Shown piece by piece: positions 32,107 through 44,300 of a stretch of 64,000 nt of DNA (the first letter of the stretch is position 1; each line of letters starts with the position of its first letter). The notes beneath the pieces are model-generated. The model made no database searches. It saw only the letters and a program-made list of their open reading frames with translations, and was not told where the DNA came from. The DNA comes from Byssothecium circinans. Lineage: Eukaryota; Ascomycota; Dothideomycetes; Pleosporales; Massarinaceae. Location of the stretch: positions 1,031,017 through 1,095,016 of the forward strand of contig ML976991.1 in the NCBI GenBank assembly GCA_010015675.1, given 5' to 3'. Both the position numbers and the translations under genes were made by a program.

Positions 32107-34463
32107 TTACTGGAGATCGGTGGGCTCGAGGAGTGTGAACGTTGGATCGCCCCATGGTGCTTGCCACTGAAAGGGTCCTCCGCCGGCTGCTAGATTTGGC
32201 ATGCCTAGAAACCCGTCTTGACTAATTGTGGTCTCGGGACTAGGAAATGTATGATCTAGTCGATTCGTGACATAGTCGCCGCCCATATTCTGAGCTGGTG
32301 CGATGTTAGGCGTTGGACTGTTGTTGGTTGGAATAGGATACGCAGCAGCAGCTTCGTTTCGACGAATCTGCATCGCTTTCTTGACGCATAATTCCACGAT
32401 CTTGATCTCCGCAAGTCCGAACTCGTTCAGCCATGTATCAGCGCGCTGCATCTCGCAGTACGCAATAAGATCCTCTAGGATTGCATGGGAACGCGGTGAA
32501 TGAGGGTCGCGCACTGCAATGATACCAAGGACGAGGGCGCTGTTGAAGAGATGGTGAGGTCCTAACGTCCACTTCAGGCGGTCAGTGAGTGGTTGCTGAA
32601 AAGACTTCATCCTCATCTCCAGATCCGCGCATGCTGACGCTATACAGGCGTCATGGCTGTGTTTGAAGCGGTTCGTGATACTCTGACGGAGTAGGTAGGG
32701 TCTATGAATTGTCATGCGCGTGAAATGGTACATGGAGTGTAGATGTAGGCGATTCCAGTACAAAAACGGTCGAGATGAGTCGAGTGAAATGTCGGGATCT
32801 TCGAGCCTGAAATAGGTCGGAAGGGTTGCTGCCCAGTTTTGTACTTCCTGATCCAAAATTAAGACGGTATCGTATGAAGCAGTGTGTAAGCCAAAACACT
32901 TTTCTTGAATCTTTCCTACAATTTTCGCTAAGTCGTGTGCGAGGAAATTGCAGACTGCTGGTGTTGGGTCTGAAAGGGGACGCGGTACGGCTGCTGAAGA
33001 TGCTTCGACGGGCTCATCATCCAGCCAAACATTCGTGGCTCGCTTGACAAGACACCTAAAGATAACAGAGTTAGCAGATATTATCCAAAGGAGTATCACT
33101 GCGTATTTTAAAGAATCGAAAATAGTGTCAACTGTTGCCGGGCTCAGTGCAGATTGTACCCGAAAGCTTACGCACTGTTGATCTACGACGGCATAAGGTC
33201 TCCCAATCGCGAGAGCTATTGTTCGGTCCAAAACATAAAGATGACTCCACAACCTGCGCCGCGTCTCAGTCTCTTTCTGCGGTAGGCGCCAACGCTCTCC
33301 GTCGATGTGCATGCCCTGCGCCTGTGCCATACGCATTGCAAAGCTTATAGTCAACCAAGATTCAGGCACACGCCTCAGGTTATCAAATAGCGAGTGACGA
33401 GAACGCCAGCGCGCACAAGATCAGTTGATTCTCCATAGAATGTTGGAGCAATGACAATTGCTCGACGCGCAGCCCAGTAAAAGCGCAGTGAGGTTTCTTG
33501 CAGCTCCCTTTGCACTTCAGTATTCTTTGGCATTGGGTTGTCCAAGAGGACTCCGTAGGCCAGGACAATAAAGAGAAGAGCTAGCCAACGGAGGTCGATG
33601 CTGGCAAAGTCGTCGAAGCCAAACTTGCGTTCCCAGAAGAGATCGTACTTGGCTTTGAACGAGGCTGGATGAATAGCATCGATGGTCCAATTGAGTTCTT
33701 TCAAGAAGCACTCGGTCAGGCGATCGGCACTACTTTTGGTTCGCGGTAAGAGCCCTAGAAGATCCCATATCTGCGAGAATGGACCTCCAACATCCCGAAA
33801 AGCGTGAGCTGAACCCGCAGCATGCCGGATTCCGGAAGAGAGATCTGGAGCAGGCTCGCTGATAACCTGGGCTGCTGCTTGGGGTCCGAAATAGGAAGAG
33901 CCGAAGAAGGACGGCGCATCGCGACTTCTGAATAGATTACCGACTTGGGGATCTCGCGATTCTCGGGGATCGGGAGTAGCTCGACTACTGCTTATTTCGA
34001 CATTTTCGCGTGGCGCGGTGTTTTCAGGGGCAGCCGTCGCCTCCGTTCTCGCTATCGAAGTTGATGCCCGGCGCTCGACGTTTTCGCTATATGCGCACGT
34101 CGAGGCAACATTGCGCCGACTGCAGTTGAGGCACGGCAACGCGCCGTCGCACTATGCCCATCTCATCAGCTTCCATCGTCTGATCAATTCCCACATTCTG
34201 TGGAAAAGCCGGCACTAGAAGAGCATATGGAACCCATCGAGGCTACAATGAAAGGACTCGAGAATTCCATGGAAAAGCCTTGCCAGCGTTTTGATAGAAG
34301 CCATAACCCAGAATTTCTTACCAAGACGCTGCCGGTTTTTATAACAAGCGATCGTCGTACTTACCTTCTGTTTCCGTCTATGGCACGCGATACACGCCGC
34401 AGCCTGTCGCCCTCGCTTTCTCCGCTTGTTCGGCGTATCGTCATGATGTTCGTGGGTATCCAT
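32107..34463 (-). pseudogene. Zn2Cys6 transcription factor with frameshift
   Basis: Exon 34463-34365 gives MDTHEHHDD, a basic stretch and CIACHRRKQK. After a 213-bp intron (34152-34364) the cluster finishes CDGALPCLNCSRR, a complete Zn2Cys6 motif. The fungal-specific transcription factor domain follows, with GVLVTRYLI in one frame and RRVPESWLTISFAMRMAQ in another. The switch lies at about 33378-33384, where one missing base gives a TGA at 33377-33375. No GT-AG pair can explain so small a gap. A second intron (33043-33171) restores VVDQQC to RATNVWLDDEP. The rest is open to the stop at 32107. I read it as a regulator inactivated by a one-base deletion; a sequencing error is the alternative. 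It lies between the FAH-family gene and the MFS gene, and is divergent from the latter. Confidence 0.75.
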
Positions 34464-34914
34464 CGGAAAATAAAATGGACGTCGCAGAAGACACAGAAGT
34501 TGTCGGCAAGAACGCCCACTATAAGTGTTTGAGTAGCCGAGGTCTTCGAGCGCTTCCAGCCTCTTGTCTTGTCTTATCAAGACCGGCGGGGAACGCCAGG
34601 ATATTGAGTAATACCTTGAGATATAAGAAAACCAATTAGATCAGGAGCTGAGCGATTTACACCAATCAGATAGCCTTCGGTATAGGAGCGAATCCATAAT
34701 CCCTGAGCGCGCCATCGATACTGACAAGAGGCAGTATCTTTCCTAGCGTCTTGGAATGGGTCATACCGTTTCCTCTCATATCATGCCGTCGGCTTTTCAT
34801 CATCGACTTTATCTATAACTGATGGGCCATTATGGACGTTAAAAGGATGCCAGCATCGCTGATGAAATGCATCCAAATCCTCGGAACCACGAACACCAAC
34901 ATTAACCGACGAAG
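34464..34914. promoter_or_regulatory. Divergent promoter of regulator and transporter
   Basis: 450 bp between the two disrupted genes. It contains CCGGCGG at about 34582 (adjacent CCG and CGG triplets), a possible Zn2Cys6 site. No other gene is visible. Confidence 0.35.
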
Positions 34915-36456
34915 ATGGCGACCGAAGCTCATGATGCGAAGCCTGTAGCGGGCTCAGTTCACGAGAAGGATCATGAAGTCTCAGACAGCGAAATATACAT
35001 TGACCCAGAAGCCGAAAAGCGCCTCGTCCGAAAGCTCGACTGGATGCTATCCCCGATGATGGTATTAATCTTCCTAGTCGCCTACCTCGATCGAGCAAAC
35101 ATCGGTACATCTAGCCACTCTCAAGTTATCATGGGTATGCATTATGCTGACCACAACACAGGCAACGCCGCCATCGCAGGGATGAACGCAGACCTGCAGC
35201 TAACCGGCAACCGTCTCAACGTCGCCGTAACCTTCTTCTACGTAACCTACATCGCCTTCGAAGTCCCGGCTTCCATCTTGCTGAAAAAACTACGCCCAAG
35301 CCGTCTAATCCCCTTCTTCATCATCGGCTGGTCCGCCGTCATCATAGGCGCCGCCTTTATCACAAACTACGCCTCGCTACTCGCTACCCGCCTCCTCCTC
35401 GGCGCCTTCGAATCGGGTCTCTTTCCCTGCTTGACGCTTTACCTGAGTACCTACTACCAGCCCCTGGAGCAAGCACACCGTGTATCGTACCTCTTCGTCG
35501 CATCCGCGCTCAGCGGGGCTTTCGGCGGCCTTTTAGCGTACGGATTGACGAATTTGCACGGCGCTAGCGGTCTCGCTGGTTGGCGATAGTTATTCCTCGT
35601 CGAAGGCGTGATATCCATGGTCGTCGGCATCACTACCATTTTCCTTCTCCCCGACAGCTTCGAGAGCGCGTGGTGGCTCCGCGAAGACGAAAAAGCACTC
35701 TGTCGACTGCGCAACGAAGCGGCGCGGTTATACCAGGGGCAGTCGACGTCTACGGAAGACGCGTTCGATAAATCCGAAGTCCGTCTCGCGTTCCGTGATC
35801 CCAAGGTCTGGTTGAACAGTGCATGTCAGTTCATGGCGAATACATGCTCATTCGGCTTCTCGACGTTTCTGCCAGTTATTATCAGGGGGTTTGGGTATGA
35901 GAGTGTGCGAACGCAGTTGCTCACCGTACCTGTGTATATCTGGGCGAGCGTGGTCTATATCTCCGTTGCTTATGCGTCGGATTATACGAATCGGCGTGCG
36001 ATGTTCATGGTGCCTATGGCGCTTATCACTTCCATTGGGTACGCGATGATGCTGGGCGTGCCCATGTCGTCCACCGCGGTGCTATACTTTGCGACTTTTG
36101 TCACGGCCACTGGGATCTATTGCTGCGTCGGTTTAAACGTTACTTGGATCATCAACAGCAACGCTGGATACTTTAAGCGTGCGACCGCCATCGGCTTGCA
36201 GCAAACCATTGGTAATAGTGCGGGGATTATGGCGGGTCAGATTTATCGAATTACGGATACGAAGGGGAGGTATGTGATTGGGCATTCGGTGTCGTTGGCT
36301 GCAATTGCGACGGCGGCGGTTGGGTACACGACGTATTATCTGTTGTTACGCAGGTTGAATCGGAAGAGGGATGGTATGTCCATTGAGGAGCGGGTGAGGG
36401 AGATTGAGAGTGGGAAGATGAGTGATAGGCATCCTGATTTTAGATATACATTGTAG
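34915..36456 (+). pseudogene. MFS transporter (anion:cation symporter type) with in-frame stop
   Basis: Exons 34915-35104 and 35162-36456. The 57-bp intron (GTACAT donor, GCTGAC branch, ACAG acceptor) is a multiple of three without stops, so it also reads through. Sequence and layout fit the ACS/Dal5-like major facilitator group: a charged N-terminus, KLDWMLSPMMVLIFLVAYLDRANIG, NAAIAGMNADLQLTG, about 12 membrane helices and a typical charged tail. At 35587-35589 the codon after GLAGWR is TAG, where the frame continues LFLVEGVISMVVG. The family normally has Trp there, so a TGG to TAG change is likely. No frame change occurs, so it is a nonsense mutation, sequence error or readthrough. Original cargo probably a carboxylate or vitamin-like anion, by family only. 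Confidence 0.8.
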
Positions 36457-36623
36457 CTAGTGAGTGCATCGGGGTATTTTGTAATATAAACGGCTAGCGA
36501 ACAGAACTTTGTACATACAGTGATAAGGGTGGTTCCCATCAAAACATATTCACACGCGCGACCTTGGCCTCCTTGCCCAACTTCATTCGAACGTCCGTAT
36601 ATCCGCTGATCTGCACTGAAGAT

Positions 36624-37531
36624 CTAGTGCTCCGGTTCGTCCACTCCTCTCTCAACCCCATGCTCAACTGCCCACTCCCTAACCCTCTCGTAGTTTCTGC
36701 ACATCCTCGGGCTCGAATAATCCGGCCACGGATCCCCATCGTTAAACGGGAACCTGAACGGGAAAACATTAGTATCCGCTTGACACATAACAAACTGCCT
36801 TAACGCATCAATGCAGTGATCCAAATGGCCATGCAGATCCTCTGGTTCCGCGGCGGCATCGCCTCCAAGAGGCGCGTAATGCGCTTTATGGTTTGCCTGG
36901 CGCAGCAGGTTCAGGCAGTGAAGTTGGTGGAAGACTTCGATTGCGACACGGTAGCCGCGACGGCCGGTTTTCGGGTCGGTGACTTCGAGGGCGCCGGTGG
37001 GATCCATGTTCATTTTGAGCATTTCGTCGCGGGAGACCATTGTGTCGGGGACTACGGGGGAGTTAGTGGTGGTGCAGTGGTAAAGGCCGGTGAGACGTAC
37101 TGCTGTCTGTGGCCCAATCCCACATGGCATCTACTCTGTCGCCTACGCCGATGAAGGGGCCCTCGGGTATAGGGGGGAGGTCGAAGTGTTTTATCTCGTA
37201 TTTGACGGCTTCGTTTAGTGGCGCTTTGTCTTTGTTAGTCTTGCGCTCGTTCAGGTCAGGTTGGGATCGAAGACGTACACCATGTCGTTGGAATCTGTTC
37301 CACCTTTCCCGTCGACTGTCTGCACATGGAAACCACAAACAGTGTTACCGAACACGATAGCAGCGCCGCTTGAACAACCCACGCCCAATGCGACAACGGC
37401 AGACTGTGTCGCACCCTCCTCTTCCCATCCTCGTTTCGCCACTCCCACTTGTCAGTCTCGGGGTGCAGAGTCTCGCTTGAATCGTCGCTCCTGCCGTCGT
37501 CGACGGGTACTGGCTTGTATGCCTGTGACAT
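36624..37531 (-). CDS. UstYa-like (DUF3328) protein
   Basis: Predicted 269-residue protein from three exons, 37531-37279, 37229-37101 and 37051-36624, both introns 49 bp with GTACGT donors and CTAAC branches. It has a basic N-terminus, one membrane helix at about residues 48-68 (WVVQAALLSCSVTLFVVSM), an ALNEAVKYEIKHFD-like segment (here PLNEAVKYEIKHFD) and the two family signatures HQLHC (169-173) and HLDHC (203-207). UstYa proteins are oxidases or cyclising enzymes in fungal RiPP and other secondary-metabolite clusters. I searched nearby frames for a repetitive Kex2-cleaved precursor and found none. It is close to the FAH/MFS group but on the opposite strand to the transporter, so membership is uncertain. 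Confidence 0.85.
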
Positions 37532-38169
37532 GGTTGATTACGGCGGGGGATGTGTATATACAAAGAAAGAAGGGCACACCAGGTGCAGCGTGAAGAAAAT
37601 GCGCCAAACAGATGAACGATTCAACGTTGAAGAAGAAAAAGAGCAAGGAAAAGAGAGGCAATGGCGTTTTGACGAAGCCCGGGGACAAACGTCTGATCGT
37701 TGGGATGAAACGCCAGGTGGTGACGTGAATTGTCTCATGTCGCACGTCAATGACGGGAAGGTCTACGCGACGGCGTTCGACCTCGCATCATGTAGAGTCA
37801 ACTAGAATTTGTATTGCAGTGATAGATCTACCGCTGGTGGTGGTGAGAATATGGCACTGCTCAAATGGCGAGTTGGCTTGTTAATCGCTATTTTTCTTGT
37901 CCAGGGACTGGTGTTTATGCAGGGGAATACTGTATTGTTCACCCCTGCGTACCTTTCAGCACACTAGATCGTTACTTAGCACCCGTTCATAGATTGATCG
38001 TAGTAGCAAACCCCAAGACATTTAAACCAATAGAAAATACTCTGTAATACTCATCTGCGTTGCCTTCTACCTTGCTTAGAAAGAAAACCCTCCACAGCAT
38101 ATTGTTTCCTCAAACGATATTCCCCTAAGAGCTGTTATGATAGCGAATACATGTATTCTCTGGCATGTA
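37532..38169. other. Intergenic
   Basis: Upstream of the UstYa-like gene and downstream of the dynamin-like gene. TATATAC at about 37554-37560 is very close to the UstYa start. No coding region is supported. Confidence 0.4.
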
Positions 38170-40821
38170 TTAGTCAAATATGGAGGATTTATAACCCTTC
38201 TTCTTTTTCTTCGAAGCGTGTAGCACTGGAGACGAGAAGTCCCATGCATCTGAGGCAGGAACTTCTACGGGTGTAGAAATTGACCATGCCGGCGCAACAG
38301 CGACCTTGCGCGGGTCGAACCAATTCCCTGGTGAGGGTGCACGCTCCTTAACATCTTTCACTGCCTCTTCCACCATTTCTTCCGCTACCTCTTCCGCCAC
38401 CTCTTCCGCCACTTCATCAACGACCTCTTCAATAGCCTCTGAAAAGACACTCTTCGCAACGGATTCTAGGTAATGAGGTCAGTAAGGAAGAGATGGTTAG
38501 TGACGGAATAAACCATACCTGGCCTCGATAGTACTTCGTTACTGTCCCCAGCAGAATAATTAGTTTCGGTACCACCAAGAGAATCTGGTTTATGTTAACT
38601 CTCGCCTTCCGTGTGCTCGGCCACAAATATACTTACCCTCGATATGAGCAAATGAAATCTCTTGCACGCTCTTCAGTTCCCGCAGTCCTTCTTCTAAGAC
38701 TTTGAGCTTTTCATTGCATCTTCTCCTCTCGGCGGCAGACTTTTCGTCTTCAGCTGCTAGCGCCGTCACGGTCTTGTCGTCGATATCCAGGATGTCTGCG
38801 GGGCAGAGCAGAGAGGGAAGCTTTTCGATAAGGCAAGTTTCGACAGCAAGCACACTGAAGTCATCAATGACTTTTTTCAGGGCAACCTGCAATAGTCAGT
38901 TTGGCTGTGTGCGCCATGGAACATGAATCTGGGTTGTAGGTGCCAGATTGAAAGAAAATGGTTGCCGTACCTTATAGTAAGCCTCCATAAAGTCAGTGGC
39001 AGTAGAACTGGCATAGTTGTTCATGTCCGCTTCAGTCTTGTCGACGAGGAGATCCAACAACGACTTCACATTGACGTTGATCTTGATCGACTCGCGATCC
39101 GAGTAATCTCCGCCCAGCGCACTTTCCAGTGACTGCTTTATCTCGCGCATGCGACGTCGAGTCTGGGCCTTCTGAACGTTCTCAGTCAAATAGTGGTTGT
39201 AGGTTATCGGGTGACCGGCATCGTGGGGCTTGAGGAGCTCATTGACCTTCTCTTGCAGGGCCTTTGTGAGATTCTCCAGCCTGGGATAGATGAAGTGCTT
39301 GACAAGCCCATCAAGCGTAGAACGGTCTGCGAAATGAGACAGCACAGCATGCACTACGTGATGAACAGAGCGGACGACCTCTGCTTGATGTATACCAACC
39401 AGTTTCGCCCACGGCTCGCTTTGTTCGCGAAAAAGCTGTCCAATGATGAGTGGATCGAAAGTTCCGGGCAGTTCCCTTCCGCGACTTCTTTTGAGGAGAA
39501 GCTTGACCTTGGAGATATAGTCTTGCCGGGTGATCTCAACAGGGCCATCCGCTGGACCGTCTTCGATAATAGTATAGGCATGACCTTTTTTGCGCATCAA
39601 TTCCGCAAAGTCCGTCAGGGTATTCTGAAGGACAGCCCTCAAACGCCTCTGGTAGCCTTCCGAGGTTGAAGCATCTCCAAAAAACGGGTCGGAGTAGAGG
39701 CCGTCGGTCGCAGCTTTGATCAGACCGCTGAAGGACTGACTGACTTGCAAGAGATAACGTCGTTGCTCAAGTACGGTAGAGCGCGACGCACCCAAGATGT
39801 CCAATCTATGGCTACAGTCCTGGATTCCATCTTGAATTTGGGTAAGAACTTCAGGCAGCTGCGCGAGAATCTGGTCCTTGAGAATGGTGCTAAGCCTAGG
39901 CTTCAGGCTGTGTACCCCCACCTGGGTAGGATGCAGTGATCCCCACACCCCAGACGAGAAGAACCGCTCTTCCGCAATATTGCGTTCCTCCAGTGACGAG
40001 TTCCTCGTCGAATAGTCCCGGTTACGCAGAACATGCCATCCAAGCCGGAAGCGGACATCCTTGTTCTGCGCAAGCTCGATATAAAAACGTTCGCTATCAG
40101 AGCCCTCATCGAGAGTATCCGGTTTGGTGATCAATCCGAGCGTGCGAACACCTCTGGGGTCTATCTCGCGGGCATATCGAGTGATTGACTGGTTGTTGAA
40201 GTCGTTCTTGGCGGACACCACTGCAAGGATGATGCTGCGTGGGCTCTTCATATATGAAAGGACAAGAGACTTGACCGTGTCACTATCTGCATCCGACTGT
40301 TGGCGGCTGCCGGCTTGAAACAATCCAGGGAGGTCGACGAGCGTGAGATGGGGCTGGTCAGGGCCGGAAATCTCTAGCCGAAGAATGTCGGAACTGAATA
40401 CCTTGGTGTCATTGATACCCATAGCCTCTTTGGCCGACTCAATGACCTTGTCAAGCTGAAGGTCCTCCACAGAAGCCTCGAAGCGGAAATTGAGCAGCCT
40501 CGCCTTGTCGGCAGCGGAGCGGTCTTCGTGGATGCCGGGCACAATCCGAATCTTGACCGGCTTAACTGGCCCTCGTCGGAGAATCAACTCGGTCGCGAAC
40601 CTGGTGCAGAGGTTGTCTTTGCTGGGGAACGTCACTCCAGAGAGGGCCTCCAGGACTGAGCTCTTGCCAGATGATTGCTCCCCGCATACAACGATCTCAG
40701 GAAGATCAATGTATCGGCTGATGCCTTGTGAGCGGAGGTTGTCGACCACATCTAGAAGGTTGCGCGTGTCATTCGACTGAAGGGGAGTGCTTGCCCCATT
40801 GACAGTACCTTCTTCAGCCAT
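38170..40821 (-). CDS. Dynamin-like GTPase (Mx/dynamin family)
   Basis: Predicted 820-residue large GTPase. Exons 40821-38971, 38886-38637, 38584-38519, 38465-38170. The P-loop GEQSSGKSS is at residues 47-55, DLPGLFQ (G3) near 170 and TKPD (G4) near 239. The middle/stalk region follows. The GTPase effector domain continues over the first intron (YYK to VALKKVIDDFSVLAVETCLIEKL). The family self-assembles on membranes and remodels them using GTP. An unusual tail follows: a linker from two short exons, then a strongly acidic run built from EVAEEVAEE-type units, and a basic KKKKK near the end. No pleckstrin-homology domain is visible, as in fungal Vps1-like or Mx-like members. The start at 40821 is the ATG before MAEEGTVNG; the frame upstream is non-coding. 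Confidence 0.88.
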
Positions 40822-41335
40822 GGTGTAAAAGGCCGGCCCTGATGAGTTTGAAGGGAGAGAAGAATATGAGTGGATGAGAAAACAACGAAAGAAGATGGAA
40901 GTGAAGGAAAGAAAAGGAATATCAAGCAAGGCTAAGGCACATGAAATTGCCCCTCCTGTGATTGACCGGAAAGATGCAACTATCCAATCGACGTTGGACA
41001 CAAGCGCGTATGCAAGTACGCGCCCGACTATGGAAGACGTACCTGGGCGACTGGCCTGCTGGGAAGCTGAAGAGCAGCGTCTCGCCTTACACTGTTGTAT
41101 TGAATGCAGAGGTGAGTCCCGACGAATGATGTAAGGGGCACCAGTATGTACTGTACATTGAAGGAGGGGTGCAAGATGACAGCGCGTGCGGGCGTGTGCT
41201 AACGCGACCGCCCTAGCGTATGGTCCGTGCACCCTAAGCTTTTGTTTACCAAACATCATCGTCGCAACAACATCAGGGCCACGGTCAGAGCAATCGACCT
41301 CACATACCCCTTCGTCTACCCCTACAACAGCACAA
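40822..41335. promoter_or_regulatory. Divergent promoter of dynamin-like and SMC4 genes
   Basis: About 510 bp. Open frames run through it on both strands, but they lack conserved motifs and simply extend the two genes outward. No clear TATA box, as is usual for housekeeping promoters. Confidence 0.4.
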
Positions 41336-44300
41336 ATGCCTTCAGCGGCGCCCCGAAAGTCGACGCGCGCGGCCGCTACCCGGCGCAAGGCCCCCATCAT
41401 CGACGATTCTGAAGAGGAGGAGAATCAGGCCCCGCAAAGCCCGCAAAATGAAGAAGACTTTACTCCAGAGCCTGCCCCGCCGCCAAAAAAGCGAGGCAGG
41501 CCGAGGAAGACGGTAGAAGGGGCGCCAGCATCCTCTACTCCGGCTCCAAAGGCTACCAAGACAACGCGGCGGCGCACGCGCGTACAGGAGCCGACCGAGG
41601 AGCCCACAGAGCCGTCTACACCGGCGCCAGAGCTTGAGGATGCTTCAACTCCCGTGATCAAACAAGAGTCGCCTAGGAAGCGGCTAAGGACAAAAGTGAG
41701 CGAGATGCCGAGCCCCTCGATTGCGGATGGCGCCCCAGAAGAGGTGTCGCAGCTGCTGACGCCTCAACCCTCGCAGTCGCCCGAGCCGCAGCCCGAGATT
41801 GAGCCCCTCAACGTGCCTGGCACGCCGCTGTCAGACATCACCGAGCGCGCCATTAATAAGACCACGGCGACGCCCGAGCCGCAGGTACCCCCACCATCGT
41901 CACAACCCGCAATGGTCGAGAAGATCAACGTACAACACACGGCGCTGGAGAGGCCGATGGACATTGTGGTGCGCAAGCGGGCCGCGGGCATTCCTTCGAC
42001 TCAGGAGTCGAATGTGCCCAAGCAGCGCACTGTCATCACCTGGCTGGTCCTCACCAACTTCAAGAGTTATGCGGGAGAACAGAGAGTCGGCCCGTTCCAT
42101 GCCTCGTTCTCCTCTGTCGTGGGTCCGAACGGATCGGGAAAATCAAACGTCATCGACTCTCTTCTTTTCGTGTTTGGTTTCCGTGCGAGCAAGATGCGAC
42201 AGGGCAAGATCTCAGCCCTTATCCACAACTCGGCGGGCTTCTCAGATTTAGAATATTGTGAAGTCTCGGTTCACTTTCAAGAAGTCAAGGATCTGCCGAG
42301 CGGGGGCAGCGAGGTGGTTCCAGATTCCCAGCTGGTCATCTCCCGAAGAGCGTTCAAAAACAACTCGAGCAAGTACTACATCAACAACAAAGAATCTACC
42401 TTCACGGTCGTCACAACGCTGCTCAAAGATCGGGGTGTCGATCTGGACCACAAGCGTTTCTTGATTTTACAGGGTGAGGTCGAATCAATTGCGCAGATGA
42501 AGCCAAAGGCCGCGACCGAGCATGATGATGGCCTGCTAGAGTATCTGGAGGACATCATCGGCACATCCAAGTACAAGACGCCAATCGAGGAATCTGCAGC
42601 CGAGACCGAGACGCTGAATGAGGTGTGCATGGAGAAGAACAACCGAGTGCAGCACGTGGAGAAGGAAAAGAGCGGGCTTGAAGACAAGAAGAACAAGGCC
42701 TTGGCGTACATTCGTGACGAGAACGAGCTTGCCACCAAACAATCAGCGCTGTATCAGATCAACATCTCCAACCTAGATGATCACATCGCCGTAACCCAGG
42801 AGTCAGTCGCTCAGATGCAGGCTCAACTAGACGAAGAGCTTGAGAAGCACCAAGGTAACGAAGAAGGAATCAAGCAGCTCGAAAAGCAGTACAAAAAAGG
42901 CACCAAAGAGTACGAACGCATCGAGAAAGACGCTCAAGATCTGCAGAAGGAAGTTGGGAAAATCGACAAAGAAACTGTAAAATTTGAGGAGAAGAAGAAG
43001 TTCTTGGCTGGGAAGCAGAAGAAGCTCGAGAAGACCAAAGAGACTAGCAAGTACGGCATCTCCGAATCCGAGACTCTCGCACAACAGTATGCCGATGATA
43101 TCGAGGGCTGCGCAGAGGAGGTCGCGGAGCTCGAGCAGAGCATGAAGGGTGAGGAGAAGGAGTTGGAGAAGATACGCGCCAATTTAGCAGGGAAGACGCA
43201 GGGCCTTTCGGACGAGATTGCGACGAAACAGAAATCCCTCGAACCCTGGAGCGCAAAAATCAACGAGAAGCAGTCGGCTATTGCAGTTGCTCAGAGTGAG
43301 CTTGACATTCTCCGCGACAAGGAGAACGCAGGCGCAAAGGGTATTGCAGAGGTCAAAGCTAAGATCGCTAGTTTTGAAGAGTCTAAAGAGAGCAAGGCTG
43401 CGGAGCTTGAAGAGTGCAAGGCTGAGAAAAAGAAGCTTGAAAAGGAGGCCCAGAAAATTCAAGCCCAAATCGAAAAGCTCTCCGAGAAGGAGCCTTCCCT
43501 CAGAACAAAACTATCAGGTGCTAGGCAAAAGGCTGACGAAGCTCGCGCTAGTCTCTCTGCCACTCAGACCCAAGGCAATGTGCTTACTGGGCTTATGCGC
43601 TTGAAGGACTCTGGCCGCATCAGCGGATTTCACGGACGACTCGGAAATTTGGGTACTATTGACCAAAATTACGATGTTGCGATCTCGACCGCCTGCCCCC
43701 AGCTAGACAACCTGGTAGTCGATTCAGTTGAGGTCGGACAGCAGTGCATTGAATATCTTCGCAAAAACAACCTTGGTCGAGCCAATTTTATTTGTCTGGA
43801 TCGCCTCCCCTCACGAGACCTGTCAGAGATCAATACTCCGGAGGACGTTCCGCGATTGTTCGATCTCGTCAAGCCCAAACATGACAGATTCAAGCCGGCC
43901 TTCTACAGCGTCTTGCAGAATACGCTCGTTGCGAACGAGCTCCAGCACGCCAATCGCATCGCGTACGGGGCGAAGAGGTGGCGGGTCGTCACGCTTGACG
44001 GTCAGCTCATTGACAAGTCTGGTACCATGAGTGGAGGTGGTACGCGGGTGGCAAAGGGTGGTATGTCTTCCAAGCTTGCCGCAGACGTTTCGAAAGATCA
44101 AGTCGTGAAGCTTGAGTCAGACCGAGATACCCTGGAGCAGACTTTTGCCGAACTTCAGCAAGAACAACGGGAGCTTGAGGGCATACTCCGAGATCTCAAC
44201 CAGCAGATTCCTCTGTTAGAGACCAAAGGCCAGAAGCTTGCCCTAGAATTGGAGAGCTTTGACCGCAATATTGCCGACTCCAAGCGTCGTATCAAGGAGC

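Noticed and set aside
35131..35161. 27-bp intron inside the MFS gene starting at GTATGC
   Set aside because: Too short for a spliceosomal intron; the 57-bp intron from 35105 restores the family sequence RANIG to NAAIAG exactly.
40822..41400. Extension of the dynamin-like frame upstream of 40821
   Set aside because: The added residues are Cys/Arg-rich and cross the SMC4 promoter; the family starts at the later Met.
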